DNA from: a bacterium
GTDB lineage: Bacteria; Bacteroidota; Ignavibacteria; Kapaibacteriales; UBA7675
Assembly: GCA_030430495.1 (NCBI GenBank)
Contig: JAUIKM010000006.1
Coordinates: forward strand, 124,001 to 188,000
Reading direction: 5' to 3'
DNA: 64,000 nt
The position numbers and the translations under genes are program-made. Positions within the stretch are counted from its first letter, which is position 1; the number at the start of each line of letters is the position of its first letter. This document shows positions 1-10,800 of this stretch, one piece after another. The notes below the pieces were generated by a model. It saw only the letters and a program-made list of their open reading frames with translations, did no database searches and was not told where the DNA came from.

Positions 1-888
1 ATTCATCTCAATGCGCAGCGAGTGTTCGCTGACCGCCAGAATATCGCTGGTTTGCAGCTCCTCGCCGGCATCGATGCGCAGCGCCAGAACTTTCAGGACA
101 AAATTGCCGGGGCTGATATCGGCCGGGAGATTGACTTTCACAAAGTGCTGTTGGCGGTTCTGCTCGCAAACCTGGCGCACGCGCTCGCCGCCGGCAATGA
201 TGTCGCCGTCGCTGTCGAGTATCTGCCACGTGGCATCGAATGCGCTGATCAGCGGGGAGTTGTTGTAGGACTCAAAAAAGGCAAAAAAACCGTCGCTGAG
301 CATCGGGGTCACGTCGTCCGTAATGTGCGGCGTCACCGTGTAGCGTCCCTGCTGTTGCGCGATGGCGCTGGCCAGCAGGATGCCGGAAATGGAAAAGGGA
401 TAGGACCGGTAGTCTATCACCGAGACGCGGCGTCGGCGCGAAAGCTCGCGTTGCGCGAGTACATCGCGCACCAACACTTCCACCTCGTAGTCGCCGGGCG
501 GCAGTGAGTACACTTTCTGAATGTAGTCGAATTCGGCGTTGATGCCCTGGGTGGATGTGTACTCCGCCACGTCGAGCACGCGACTGACGGACTCCGTCCG
601 CAGGCGTTCGCCGGATGTGTCGCGCACGGAAATGCGTACCGTGAAGTTGGAGCGGAACGAGGACTCCTGTTTTTCGAACTGCAGCGACTGGTAGGGGACA
701 ACAACGTAGACGTCCACGCGATGCGCCTCGGCGCTGTCGCCGCGGAGCGAGATGACGTCGAGCAGAAAGCCGTGGCGTTGGTCGAGCGTTTCGCTGGATT
801 GCGCCCGCCCTTCGGTGGCGACAACGTGCAGCAGAACCAGCAGCCAGACCAGCGCAAACCTCCGATATGTCCGCCGCGCATTTTTCAT
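1..888 (-). CDS. GWxTD-like secreted protein, C-terminus outside the window
   Basis: An open frame runs without a stop from an ATG at 888 to the window edge, giving 296 residues. It starts with a signal peptide (basic MKNARRTYRR, then a hydrophobic FALVWLLVLLHVVA stretch and a likely cut near GRAQ). Residues of about 60-100 (VDVYVVVPYQSLQFEKQ, then alternating beta-rich sequence) resemble the N-terminal beta-sandwich of GWxTD-domain proteins, which are found in FCB-group bacteria next to surface and secretion genes. The diagnostic GWxTD motif would lie in the missing part, so the family is inferred. Function is unknown; export to the envelope is likely. Confidence 0.6.
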   Translation of the reverse strand, partial: MKNARRTYRRFALVWLLVLLHVVATEGRAQSSETLDQRHGFLLDVISLRGDSAEAHRVDVYVVVPYQSLQFEKQESSFRSNFTVRISVRDTSGERLRTESVSRVLDVAEYTSTQGINAEFDYIQKVYSLPPGDYEVEVLVRDVLAQRELSRRRRVSVIDYRSYPFSISGILLASAIAQQQGRYTVTPHITDDVTPMLSDGFFAFFESYNNSPLISAFDATWQILDSDGDIIAGGERVRQVCEQNRQQHFVKVNLPADISPGNFVLKVLALRIDAGEELQTSDILAVSEHSLRIEMN

Positions 889-949
889 CTGTGGTATAAT
901 CGATTGATTTTGGTCAATGTTGTGGTTTAACATCAAAAAAGCCACATAA

Positions 950-2275
950 TCAGCCGTCGCCGACGACGTGTGCAAACAGGTCGTATTCGGCGGCGTCATC
1001 GATTTCCGCCACGACAAAATCGCCGGGATTGAGTTTGCGTTCCGAACGCACAAACACCTCGTTGTCGACCTCGGGCGCGTCGTATTCCGTACGTCCGCGA
1101 TATTCCACGTCCAGCGGTTCGTCAATCAGGACTTTGACTTGTTTGCCGACGAGCAGATCGTTCTTTTCCATCGAGATTTCGCGCTGGATATCCATGACCG
1201 CAGCGCAGCGCCGTTGTTTTTCTTCGTCCGGGATTGGATCGCCGAGAATGTGAGCGACGGTATTGTCTTCCTGCGAGTATTCAAATACGCCGAGGCGATC
1301 AAAGCGCGTCCGGGCGACCCACTCGCACAGCTCGTCGAAGTGTTCCGGTTTTTCGGCGGGGTAGCCGCAGATGAGCGTCGTGCGCAGCGCGATGTCCGGC
1401 ACGGCGTCGCGGATTTCGGCAATGACGCGTTCCGTTGTATTGCGCGTGATGCCGCGTCGCATCGATTTCAACACGTCGGTTGAAATGTGCTGTAGCGGCA
1501 TGTCCAGGTAGTTGCAGATATTGCTGCGTTCGGCGATGACCGGCAGAATGTCTCGCGGAAATTTGCTCGGATAGGCGTACATCAGGCGGATCCACTCCAC
1601 GCCCTCTACGTCGCTCATGCGCTTGAGCAGGTCGGCCAGGCTGCGCTGTCCGCCAAGATCCAGGCCGTAGTAGGTCAGGTCCTGCGCGACGACGACGATT
1701 TCCTTGACGCCCTGTGACACGAGGTAGCGCACTTCGCGCACGATTTCATCGGCCGGGCGGGATTTGTGGCCGCCGCGCATCAGCGGAATGGCGCAGAACG
1801 AACAGGGATTGTCGCAGCCTTCGGAAATTTTCAGGTAGGCGTAGTGGCTCGGCGTCGTCAATACGCGCTCGCCCAGCAACTCGTACTTCAGGCTGGGGCG
1901 CAGCGTCTTGATGATTTCGCCGAAGGCCATGGTGCCGAAGACGTGGTCGATCTCCGGAATGTCCGCCTTTAACTCGCCGCCGTAGCGATCGGAAAGACAG
2001 CCCGCCACGATCAGCTTTTTGATCTTGCCTTCCGTGCGCAGCTTGCCCGCGTCCAGAATTGCATTGATGCTTTCTTCCTTGGCTATGTCGATAAAACCGC
2101 AGGTATTGATAATCAGCGCGTCGGCATTCTCCACATCGTCGACTAATTCTATCTGGTGGTGTTTGATGCCGCCCATGAGCGTCTCAGAATCGACAACATT
2201 CTTGCTGCATCCGAGGGTTATGACGGTAACCCGCCGAATTTCATCCGCAGAATCTGACTGTTGTTTGCTGTGCAT
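950..2275 (-). CDS. rimO: Ribosomal protein uS12 methylthiotransferase RimO
   Basis: Radical-SAM enzyme that adds a methylthio group to the conserved aspartate of ribosomal protein S12. The N-terminal methylthiotransferase domain begins with VTVITLGCSKNVVDSE, followed by the radical-SAM cluster motif CDNPCSFC (the CxxxCxxC that binds 4Fe-4S) and a C-terminal TRAM-like domain (QVKVLIDEPLDVEYRGR region). The length of 441 residues is normal for RimO. The frame can be extended to a TTG at 2320, but ATG 2275 places the conserved domain at the usual distance from the start. No operon partner is evident; the upstream gene is divergent. Confidence 0.93.
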   Translation of the reverse strand: MHSKQQSDSADEIRRVTVITLGCSKNVVDSETLMGGIKHHQIELVDDVENADALIINTCGFIDIAKEESINAILDAGKLRTEGKIKKLIVAGCLSDRYGGELKADIPEIDHVFGTMAFGEIIKTLRPSLKYELLGERVLTTPSHYAYLKISEGCDNPCSFCAIPLMRGGHKSRPADEIVREVRYLVSQGVKEIVVVAQDLTYYGLDLGGQRSLADLLKRMSDVEGVEWIRLMYAYPSKFPRDILPVIAERSNICNYLDMPLQHISTDVLKSMRRGITRNTTERVIAEIRDAVPDIALRTTLICGYPAEKPEHFDELCEWVARTRFDRLGVFEYSQEDNTVAHILGDPIPDEEKQRRCAAVMDIQREISMEKNDLLVGKQVKVLIDEPLDVEYRGRTEYDAPEVDNEVFVRSERKLNPGDFVVAEIDDAAEYDLFAHVVGDG

Positions 2276-2437
2276 GCGCTGAATCCGCTCAAGTGTTGGG
2301 AATGCTTCACTGGCCGACAAGCAGGAAGGCCGTTGAAAGGCGTCACGACGTTTGCAACAGCGTGTAATTTTAGGGCGGCACGACCGTCTGACGCTATCCT
2401 GAAATCAACGATGTGAATCCGACGCGGAGAAAATGGC

Positions 2438-2842
2438 GTGAACGTTCGCGCGAGTAGGTTGCTGACTCTCTACGGTCTGTTTGTGCTCATCACCGGCGTT
2501 TTCGGGTATATTGCCCAGGGCGACGACGCCACGCGCGCCGTTTACATCACGCTTGGATTGGGGCTGATTCTCCTCGTCATGGGAACAGCCCTGCGGAATG
2601 CCGCCGGCTCCTCTGCGGGAGTAACCTTTGGTCTGCTGCTGCTGACGATCGCCAATTGCGCTGTCAGCGGCGTGCGCGGCTGGATGGCGCATGCGGACGG
2701 GTCCAGCGAGCTGTTCCTGTGGAGCGCCATGCTGAGCATTGCGGTTCTGTTTGGACTCACACTCATCCGGCCGGTGGAGCGCGCCTGGAAACGCGCCCGG
2801 CAATTCGATCGGATCGTTGATTCGGATAACTCGCAAACGTGA
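2438..2842 (+). CDS. Small four-helix membrane protein
   Basis: Predicted integral membrane protein of 134 residues with about four hydrophobic segments (near residues 8-27, 33-53, 58-80 and 88-108) and a basic, polar C-terminus. A GTG start at 2438 is supported by GGAG about eight bases upstream. The pattern of short helices with a GYIAQGDD loop loosely recalls TMEM14/UPF0136-type proteins, but no family can be assigned. The gene ends 29 bases before the likely hslV start, on the same strand, so it may be cotranscribed with the HslVU protease. Confidence 0.65.
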   Translation: MNVRASRLLTLYGLFVLITGVFGYIAQGDDATRAVYITLGLGLILLVMGTALRNAAGSSAGVTFGLLLLTIANCAVSGVRGWMAHADGSSELFLWSAMLSIAVLFGLTLIRPVERAWKRARQFDRIVDSDNSQT

Positions 2843-2871
2843 AAGCACAACCTGAGCAGGAATTGAATAGT

Positions 2872-3441
2872 ATGGACTGGACAATGGACAGCAGGGAAAA
2901 TGAGCGCCGCCCGCGCACCCGTTCGACGACCGTCGTCGGCGTGATTCGCAACGGCAAGGCGGCCATCGGCGCAGACGGGCAGATTACGACCGGCAACACC
3001 ATCATGAAACACACGACCAAAAAACTGCGCCGCCTCTACAACGGCAAAGTAATGGTCGGTTTTGCCGGCGCTACCGCCGACGCATTTACCCTGTTGGAAC
3101 GGTTTGAAGAAAAACTCGAGTCCTTCAGCGGCGGGCTGCAACGCTCCGCCATCGAACTCGTCAAGGACTGGCGTACGGACCGCTACCTGCGCCGTCTGGA
3201 AGCGATGATGATCGCCATGAATTCCGAGCAGGCATTTGTGATTTCCGGCAACGGCGATGTGGTTGAAACCGACGACAACATCGTGGCGATCGGCTCCGGC
3301 GGCAGCTACGCCCTGGCCGCGGCGCGCGCGCTGGCGGAAAACACCGACATGTCCGCCGTCGATATCGTACGCAAATCGCTCGAAATCGCCGCCGATATCT
3401 GTATTTACACCAACCGCTCGATTACGGTCGAGGAAGTGTAA
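2872..3441 (+). CDS. hslV: ATP-dependent protease peptidase subunit HslV
   Basis: Proteolytic subunit of the HslVU (ClpYQ) cytoplasmic protease, an N-terminal-threonine hydrolase of the proteasome beta fold. The core matches the family: [19 protein letters not shown], then [15 protein letters not shown] and [15 protein letters not shown]. The catalytic threonine corresponds to Thr19 when translation starts at ATG 2872, leaving an 18-residue leader that must be removed to expose it. This start has AGGAA nine bases upstream. A GTG at 2839 in the same frame would make the leader longer still. hslU follows 68 bases downstream, the usual operon order. Confidence 0.93.
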   Translation: MDWTMDSRENERRPRTRSTTVVGVIRNGKAAIGADGQITTGNTIMKHTTKKLRRLYNGKVMVGFAGATADAFTLLERFEEKLESFSGGLQRSAIELVKDWRTDRYLRRLEAMMIAMNSEQAFVISGNGDVVETDDNIVAIGSGGSYALAAARALAENTDMSAVDIVRKSLEIAADICIYTNRSITVEEV

Positions 3442-3509
3442 TTCCCGGCCGGCCCGCCGCCGGTCTCCATTAAATTCCCAGAGAAAATTCAGTATCGAGA
3501 TACAGCAAT

Positions 3510-4910
3510 ATGACAGAAACAGCACTGGTGCAATCGACCGCCGCGGCGGACCAACTGACGCCCGGACAGATCGTTCGCGCACTGGACAAGTACATCATCG
3601 GCCAGGATTCCGCCAAGCGCTCCGTGGCTATCGCCCTGCGCAACCGTTGGCGGCGCCAGCAGGTGACGACAGAAATGCGCGATGAGATCGTGCCGAACAA
3701 CATCATCATGATCGGCCCGACGGGCGTCGGTAAAACCGAAATCGCCCGCCGCCTGGCCAAACTGGCCAATGCGCCTTTTATCAAGGTCGAAGCCACCAAG
3801 TACACCGAGGTCGGTTACGTCGGCCGCGACGTCGAGTCCATGATTCGCGATCTGGCCGAACTGGCCGTCAACCTCGTGCGCGCCGAAAAGACCGAAGAAG
3901 TACGCGAAAAAGCACAGCAGGCCGCTGAAGCGCGCATCCTCGACATCCTGATTCCGCCGATCAAACGGCGTACACCCGGCGTCGGATTCTCCGACGAGGA
4001 AAATGTCGTCGAGGAAAATGCCGCCACGCGCGAACGCTTCCGCGAACAACTGGAAAAAGGCGAGCTCGACGACCGCATGGTCGAACTGGACGTCGCCGTT
4101 GAACACAATCCGTCCATGCAGGTCTTTGGACCCGCCGGCCTGGAAGAAATGGGCATCAACCTGCAGGACATGTTCGGCAACATGTTCCCGAAGAAAAACA
4201 AAAAGCGCAAAGTCAAAATCTCCGAGGCCAAAATCATCCTGGCCGAAGAGGAAGCCCAGAAGTTGATCGACATGGATGCCGTCGTCAAGGAAGCGGTCAG
4301 ACGCGTGGAAAACAGCGGCATCGTGTTTATCGATGAAATCGATAAAGTCGCCGCGCCGGTCTCGGCGCGCGGCGGCAGCGGACCCGACGTCTCGCGTCAG
4401 GGCGTGCAGCGCGACCTGTTGCCGATCGTCGAGGGCAGTACGATTTCAACCAAATACGGCATGGTGAAAACCGATCACATTCTGTTTGTCGCCTCGGGCG
4501 CTTTCCACGTCGCCAAGCCGTCGGACCTGATTCCCGAGTTGCAGGGGCGTTTCCCGATTCGCGTGGAACTCAGCAGCCTGACCGAAGAGGATTTCTACAA
4601 AATCCTGACGGTGCCGCGCAATGCGCTGATTAAACAGTATCAGGCCATGCTGTCCTCGGAAGGCGTCGAGCTGGAATTCACCGATGACGCGATCCGCGCC
4701 ATCGCACGCACAGCCGCACACGTCAACCGCGAAGTTGTTAACATCGGTGCGCGGCGTCTGCACACTATTCTGACGACGCTGCTGGAAGACGTGCTCTTCG
4801 ATACGCCGGAAGTTATAGCGGAAGACAAAATTACCGTCGACGAGGCGATGGTGACCGAGCGCCTGCAGTCGATCGCCGAGAATCAGGATCTCAGCAAATA
4901 CATCCTGTAA
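3510..4910 (+). CDS. hslU: HslU, ATPase and unfoldase subunit of the HslVU protease
   Basis: AAA+ ATPase that unfolds substrates and threads them into HslV. Visible features are the Walker A motif GPTGVGKTE (near residue 70), the pore-loop motif GYVGRDVE, a long inserted I-domain (about residues 110-240), the Walker B motif VFIDEIDK and a C-terminus ending LSKYIL. In this family the last residues insert into HslV and activate it, and the ending here agrees with that. At 466 residues the length is typical. It is transcribed with hslV; a strong hairpin followed by a T-rich run lies just after the stop codon. Confidence 0.96.
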   Translation: MTETALVQSTAAADQLTPGQIVRALDKYIIGQDSAKRSVAIALRNRWRRQQVTTEMRDEIVPNNIIMIGPTGVGKTEIARRLAKLANAPFIKVEATKYTEVGYVGRDVESMIRDLAELAVNLVRAEKTEEVREKAQQAAEARILDILIPPIKRRTPGVGFSDEENVVEENAATRERFREQLEKGELDDRMVELDVAVEHNPSMQVFGPAGLEEMGINLQDMFGNMFPKKNKKRKVKISEAKIILAEEEAQKLIDMDAVVKEAVRRVENSGIVFIDEIDKVAAPVSARGGSGPDVSRQGVQRDLLPIVEGSTISTKYGMVKTDHILFVASGAFHVAKPSDLIPELQGRFPIRVELSSLTEEDFYKILTVPRNALIKQYQAMLSSEGVELEFTDDAIRAIARTAAHVNREVVNIGARRLHTILTTLLEDVLFDTPEVIAEDKITVDEAMVTERLQSIAENQDLSKYIL

Positions 4911-4942
4911 GCGCGCGGTTAAACAGCGGCTGAAGACATTTT

Positions 4943-4985
4943 CGACGCGTCTCCGCCCTCAGGGCTGAGGCGCGTCGCTGTTTTG
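4943..4985 (+). terminator. Probable intrinsic terminator after hslU
   Basis: CGACGCG (4943-4949) pairs with CGCGTCG (4971-4977), with an inner GCCCT/AGGGC stem, and is followed by CTGTTTTGC on the plus strand. It overlaps the 3' end of the convergent glycosyltransferase gene. Confidence 0.5.
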
Positions 4986-6110
4986 CAGCTGCAACACGCG
5001 GTCAGCCTGGGCCTGCCAGTTGAGTTGTTCGCGCGCCGCGTTGCACGCCGCGCGCAGAGAGTCCAGTTTCGGCGATTGCAGTAAAACTTCAACAAGCTCC
5101 GCCGCTTCACGCGCGCCGGCCTCCTGTTTAATCAGTGCGCCGATGCCGTGCTCTTCAATTGCGGCGCGCATCGCCGGCAGATCCGTCGCCAGTGTCGGGA
5201 TGCCCGCCATGCAGTATTCAAACATCTTGTTCGGCAACGCCAGCCGATAACTCAAAGTCGTCGCTTCTATCAGCGCCAGGCCGATGTCGGCCGCGGCCGT
5301 CCAGTGCGGCAGTTCGTCGTAGGGCAGCCGCCCGGTGAACAGCACCCGCTCCTCGAGTTGCAAGTCCGCCGCCAGTCGCCGAATCTCCGCCTCAAACGGT
5401 CCGTCCCCCACGATGCAGAGCGCGCAGTCCGGCAGGTACTGCAGCGCGCGCACAGCCAGGTCCAGTCCCTTCGCGCGGAACACGCCGCCCTGGTACAGCA
5501 GAATGTTCACGTCTTCCGCCAGTCCGAAGCGCGCGTGGATGGCGTTGTTCGGTGCGACGATGCGCCGCGGCGGCAGGTTCATCACGACCTCTGCGCGGCG
5601 GCCGCCATAGCGTTTGTGCAGCTCGTCGGCGTCGAGCGGACCCGAGACCATCACCGCGTCGCAGCGCGGATAAAAACGCTCCTCGGCCGCCTGAATGATT
5701 TTCTGGCGCAGGTCGTTCTGTTTAAGTGTGCCGAGGGCAAAGTACAGCTCGCGTGAGTCGTAGATCAGGCGGCTGCCGTGGCGCCGCGCCTGTCCGGCGG
5801 CGAGCGGCAGCGTAAAAACGTCCTCGGCCCAGTAGCACGCCGCGTTGATTCCCCTGAGTTTAAAACGCGCCTGCAGCAGGAAGGCGGGCCAGCGCTTAAA
5901 CAAACGACCGTCGCGGTCGCTCCGCACCGCCAGCAGCTCAATGTTCTCGCGCGCCAGCATCTGCCGGTCTTCATCGCTGCCGTAGGCGACGAGAACGACG
6001 CTCTTGCCGGCGTCGCGCAGCGTCCGCGCAATGTTTAACATGCGCGCATCGTTGACGGCCGATTGCAGCAGCAGGAGGACCGCGTCCACGCGGCGCACGC
6101 GCTCAATCAT
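4959..6110 (-). CDS. Glycosyltransferase family 4 protein
   Basis: Predicted GT-B-fold glycosyltransferase of 383 residues. The C-terminal half has the nucleotide-sugar-binding features of family GT4: LLYQGGVFRAKGLDLAV, CIVGDGPFEAEI, and PNKMFEYCMAGIPTLATD containing the acidic residue of the E-x7-E type motif. The N-terminal half carries the acceptor-side Rossmann fold. No signal peptide or membrane helix is seen, so it probably acts at the cytoplasmic face. Its start codon directly follows the stop of the upstream acyltransferase gene, so the two are probably translated together and may serve the same envelope polysaccharide. Donor and acceptor cannot be inferred. Confidence 0.8.
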   Translation of the reverse strand: MIERVRRVDAVLLLLQSAVNDARMLNIARTLRDAGKSVVLVAYGSDEDRQMLARENIELLAVRSDRDGRLFKRWPAFLLQARFKLRGINAACYWAEDVFTLPLAAGQARRHGSRLIYDSRELYFALGTLKQNDLRQKIIQAAEERFYPRCDAVMVSGPLDADELHKRYGGRRAEVVMNLPPRRIVAPNNAIHARFGLAEDVNILLYQGGVFRAKGLDLAVRALQYLPDCALCIVGDGPFEAEIRRLAADLQLEERVLFTGRLPYDELPHWTAAADIGLALIEATTLSYRLALPNKMFEYCMAGIPTLATDLPAMRAAIEEHGIGALIKQEAGAREAAELVEVLLQSPKLDSLRAACNAAREQLNWQAQADRVLQLQNSDAPQP

Positions 6111-7109
6111 TTAGGCGGGTTCTTGTTCAAAGTTGTAGTGGTAGGTGCTGCGCAGGATGCCGGCGGCGTTAAAGCGCTCCTTGAAGTTGATAAGACTCAG
6201 CGCCGGCGTCATCGGGTCGGGGTCGTTCGGCATCTGTGAGACTCCGATGTCCACCCATTCGTAGCCCTGCTCGGACGCCTGGCGCACCGTCTCGTACATA
6301 ATCAGGTAGATCGGCTTCAGGTGCTCGAACTCGTAGCGCAGCATGTTGTAAAAACACAGCACCACTTTGTTGTTGCACAGGAAAAGCAGCGAGCCGGCAA
6401 TGACCTCGTCGTCCAGGTAGACCAGCAGCAGGCGCAGATGTTCGGGCATCAGCTCCCGCAGGCGCAGCAGGTCTTCCAGCGAGTGCGTCGGCGTCGCGTT
6501 GCGCCGCGCTTTGTTTTCCAGCAGAATGGGATAAAAACTCTCGTAATCGTCGCTCTCGCGAATTGTTAACTTTTTCTCGCGCAGGACCTTGCGCACGGTT
6601 TTGCGCGCTGTTTTGTCGAAGTGGCGCAGGAAGTCATGGCCGTGTTTAAGGTCGATGGCGTGAGAGATATAGTGCAGCTCAAAACCGAATTTGCGGTAGA
6701 GCATGGCGTACTCGACGTGCTGCTGGTAGTCCACGCTGTAGATCAGCGGCGGCGGAATCATGTAGAGGTTGCGCCAGCCCGCTTCCCGTCCGTGCCGCAG
6801 CAGCCGGTCCACCAGCGCCAGGCTCTTTTCAAACGCCAGGTTTTTTGTGACGAGGGAGCCGTAGCTGGCCCCGACGGGCGACCAGTATTCGCGGCCATTG
6901 TCTTTCAGCCCGCCCGGCAGCAGCGCGATCAGTTTATCGCCCTCGTAAAACATCAGATGGTGGAACTCAAACCGTCCGGCGGCGTGGTAGTCCAGAAAAG
7001 CCTGCTTGTGAAACATCGTGCCGTTGTTGGATGCGTCGACAAATGCATCCCACTCGTCGCGCATGGAAGGATCGTACGGCCGTACCTTGATGGATTCGCT
7101 CATGGACAT
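6111..7109 (-). CDS. FemAB/GNAT-like acyltransferase
   Basis: Predicted 332-residue protein with a tandem GNAT-like fold of the FemAB/BioF2-like type. Supporting features are the N-terminal NNGTMFHKQAFLDYHAAGRF segment, a middle region with LLPGGLKDN and SPVGASYGSLV, a basic helix DKTARKTVRKVLREK, and the C-terminal GNAT-like block DEVIAGSLLFLCNNKVVLCF followed by DIGVSQ. Relatives transfer amino-acyl or acyl groups during peptidoglycan or surface-glycan assembly. The next gene, a GT4 glycosyltransferase, starts immediately after its stop codon, which supports a joint role in glycan decoration. ATG 7103 is an alternative start. The exact substrate is unknown. Confidence 0.7.
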   Translation of the reverse strand: MSMSESIKVRPYDPSMRDEWDAFVDASNNGTMFHKQAFLDYHAAGRFEFHHLMFYEGDKLIALLPGGLKDNGREYWSPVGASYGSLVTKNLAFEKSLALVDRLLRHGREAGWRNLYMIPPPLIYSVDYQQHVEYAMLYRKFGFELHYISHAIDLKHGHDFLRHFDKTARKTVRKVLREKKLTIRESDDYESFYPILLENKARRNATPTHSLEDLLRLRELMPEHLRLLLVYLDDEVIAGSLLFLCNNKVVLCFYNMLRYEFEHLKPIYLIMYETVRQASEQGYEWVDIGVSQMPNDPDPMTPALSLINFKERFNAAGILRSTYHYNFEQEPA

Positions 7110-7296
7110 TTCAGAATTGGAACAATTTTCTTAGTTTTTGCGCCGCCGGGTCCAATCGGAGTCGAGGCGCAGCGCAATGTGGACGGGCCGGATCTGCACG
7201 GCAGGTAACTGCGAAATTAACAAAACGCACGCAAATCACCGCCCCGCCAGGGCCAGGACTACGCAGGTTCGCGGTCTCCGCGCCCCCGGAACAACT

Positions 7297-7827
7297 ATGA
7301 AAGACGTCGTCATTTTTCTCGAAAAAACGCTCATGCGCTCCACCGAGACGCTGGCGGCTCTTTCAAAAGCCTACGAAGAGCACAATGCTGCCATCCTGGA
7401 CTACAACGCCCAGCTGCGTACCGCGCAGATTGACGCCCGCGTTCTGTCGACGGCGATGGCCGATGGAAAGTATCGCAAATTGTTTGAGGGACGCGTTCTT
7501 ACCCTGACAGAGTACGCCGGACGCTGCACCGCCGTGGCCGCTCGTTTTGAACGGGCCCGCCCGCAGTTGGACCGTTTTGTCAAACAACTGCGCGTTCAGG
7601 TGACGATGTTGCAGGCCCAGATTCGCTATCAGTACGACACCTTCGACAATCAGGAAATCGTCGATACAATCACCGCCAACATCCAGTCGCTCAGCAATTT
7701 GATAACAACCGTGAATGAAAAAATCAGCAAGTTTCAGGCCGATGCCATGATGCTGCGGGACCTGACGTCAAAACAGCGGTCGCTCCTGGCGGATTTGAAC
7801 AACTACGTCGATGCAATGCGCTCATGA
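7297..7827 (+). CDS. Coiled-coil protein of unknown function
   Basis: A 176-residue, almost entirely helical protein with no recognised domain. Heptad-like spacing runs through most of it, for example LSKAYEEHNAAILDYNAQLR and the C-terminal VNEKISKFQADAMMLRDL. There is no signal peptide, so it is probably cytoplasmic. ATG 7297 is chosen because the in-frame extension back to 7138 is low-complexity and lacks a plausible signal. The stop codon overlaps the start of the next gene (ATGA), so translation of the two is coupled although the partner is a very large exported protein. The role cannot be assigned. Confidence 0.65.
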   Translation: MKDVVIFLEKTLMRSTETLAALSKAYEEHNAAILDYNAQLRTAQIDARVLSTAMADGKYRKLFEGRVLTLTEYAGRCTAVAARFERARPQLDRFVKQLRVQVTMLQAQIRYQYDTFDNQEIVDTITANIQSLSNLITTVNEKISKFQADAMMLRDLTSKQRSLLADLNNYVDAMRS

Positions 7828-10800
7828 AAGTTCATGTTACTTCGGGGCAGTCTCCGGCTCCGCTCAGATCGATTTTTGCGTGGCCCGATTCCGCTTCGCG
7901 GCAGAGCGCTTTGCTTCGCAGCTTATACCAAACCCTTCTTGTTTGTTGTGCCGTTGTCGGCGCTCAGTCCGTGCTCAGTGCTCAGCCCGCCAGCCCGGCC
8001 AACTGGCTCTATCCCTACGGCGACGCCGCCGCTACGCGCGCGCAGCCCATCCCGAGTTTCGGCACGCAGGACTTTGACAACCTGGGCGTCAAATGGGATC
8101 GCACCGACGTCTACGGCGCTATCACGCCCCTCGTCGGCAACATCGTCAACAACGACAAACTCGACGCGACTTTTATCTGGGCGCCCAACGAACTGATCGC
8201 CGTGGTGGCGCAGGGCGGTACAAAAAAACTGATCCTCATCGGCGGCGACGGCAAACAGATTTCCATCTCGGATGTGCCCCCGACCGTGCGCCGTCCTTCC
8301 GTGCTGATCGACTCCAACGCCATTCTGCCGGATGTCTATACCGTCTTTCCGGTCATTATCGGGCTGGAAGTGGTCGAGAATCAGCCGGCCGATCCCGATC
8401 AGGGCGTCTCGGCCTACATCGCCGCCTACGACGCGGTCAACGACACCGTCTCGGTGATCAAACGCCTGACGCTGGACCTGCGCGAGTTTGATCCCAACCT
8501 GGCGGCCTCGATCACGCCGGTGTTCGGACGCAGCAGCGGCAATGAGATGATTATCTATGCCGCGGTCAACAACAGCCTGCCGATTGTTCAGTCGCCCAAT
8601 CCAATCGATCCGCCCTTTTTCCGGGGGCTGGCGCAGTTTAAAGCGCGCGATTTTGACTTTCCCTTTCCGCAGCCGGATATTCTCGACGACCCGCTCTTTC
8701 GCTATACGGTCGGGCCCATCGTGTCCTGGGCTCCGCCGTCGATCACGCCGTCCGGCGGCGACGTCTCATTGATTTTACCCGTGCGGCCCGATCCCAACGT
8801 CGGGCTCAGCAGCCCGCTGTTTCCCAGTTTCGGCATCAACCCCTCGCTGGCGGACGAACTCTACGTGTTTGACGTTCTGCTGACCGGCGCCGGCATGGCG
8901 CAGGGCTCCGGCTGGACCTCGGTCAACAGCATCCTGTCGACGAGTTCCGCGGGCGCGCAGGTGCGTTCGATGTCGATCGAACTGGAAGACGCCGGCGCCG
9001 GCGGCGCGCCGGCACAGTTCATCCTCGTGGCGGAAGAATACGACGCGCGGCGCGGCGCGGCGGGCATTCCCTCGCTGCACCTGCTCGACGCCGCCACCGG
9101 CCTGCAACTGACGCTGCCGCCGAGCCAGACCATCAACCCCGACTCCTCGTTTACGGGCCTGCGCGACCACATGTGGTCGATCGCCGTCGGCGACGTGGAC
9201 GGCCTGCCGGACGGAGTTCCCAACGATTTTTACCCGAATAATCCGGGCAATGAAATTGTCGTGACGCAGAGCACGCCCGAGCTGGCCGTGGCCGGCAACC
9301 GCCTTTCCGTGCTGCGCTACCGCACCGGGCCGCGCATCGCCAAGCCCAATCTGCTGAACGAGGAACTCTACTTTTTTGACACGCTCACCACGCAGGCGAT
9401 GAACGGCTGGGTGGCCTGCGTCAATGACTTTGACGGCGATCCGCTCGACGCCAAAGACGAAATATTTGTGGTCGACAACACGGCGGGCGTGCTCCGCGTT
9501 CTGCGCATGCGCAGCCCCGCATCGGCCGAGTTTTTCCAGGGCATGCCCTTCGACACGGTGTATGAGCGCAGTTTCAACGGCGAAGTCATTGAATCCGTTG
9601 TCGTCAGCGATATGGACGGCGACGGGCTGAACGACATCCTCGTCACGACGCAGCAGCGCCTCTACTGTATCGGCACGCCGATTTCAGCACGCCTGGTGAT
9701 AACCAATCCGCGGCGCGGCGATCCGCCGCCGGCGCAGCTCTGCCCGGGCGATATTTTACCGCTGCAATGGGACAACCTGCTGGGCGGTACGCCATTTGTG
9801 AACATCTATTTTCAGCCCTATTCCGGTGCGAACCCCAGCGGGGCGCGCATCCTGCTGAACGACCTGCCCGTGCCGAACACACAGGACAGCGAGGTATTTC
9901 AGGTTGACTTCGCCGCGCTGAACATCAGCGGCGAAGGGCGTTTCATCGTGCAGAGCACGGTCGAAGCCACGGTGATCGACAGTAGTGAAATCGTCAGCCT
10001 CGGCCTGCTCGACATCTCGCTCGACCTGCCGCTTGATCTGGACGTCTACCGCGCCGGCGATCTGCTGCCGCTGGCCGGCACGACGGACTGCGCCGACGAG
10101 GTGCTGCTGCAGATTTCAACCACCGGCAGCGTCAACACGGTCTGGAGCGATCTCGGCGTGACGCCCGTGCTGCCCGACGGCTCGTTTGCCACGACGGCGA
10201 CGATGCCCTGCCTGCCGTTTTTCCGCTGCCTGACGGCCGATCTGGATTCGATTGTGCGATTCCGCGCGGTGGCCGTCAATTTTGGACCGCCGGGCACGAC
10301 GGACACCTCGCAGGTGCGCACGGTCAAAGTAATTCCCGACAGTCTGGAAATCACGGCCGACCCGCCGCCCAATATCGTCTGTCCCGAGCGGCGTTTTGCG
10401 ATCCTGCCGCCGCAGCTGAGGCCTTGCGACGATCTGATTTTTGCGATTTCAACCGACGAGGGCGAAACCTTCCAACGCTTTGACACGATCGACGTGACGG
10501 CGGGTGAGTACCTCTGGATTATTCCGCCGGATCTGCCGGACACGGTGATCGTGCGTTTCTGCTGCGTCGACAACTGCGCGCGGACGGACATGCAGGTGCG
10601 CGGCACGACGCTGCGCTACGTGGACGTCGTTGCGCCGAATCCCTTCGATCCGGAAAACCCGGTGGCGGAGGCGTCCAAACCCGGTGTCAACGTCGTCTAC
10701 ACTGTGCCGCGCGCAATGGACGTCACAATTCGCATCGTCGACCAGGCTGAACGCGTCGTGGCGATACCCGTTAACAACGAAGCGCGCGAGCCGGGCCGAA

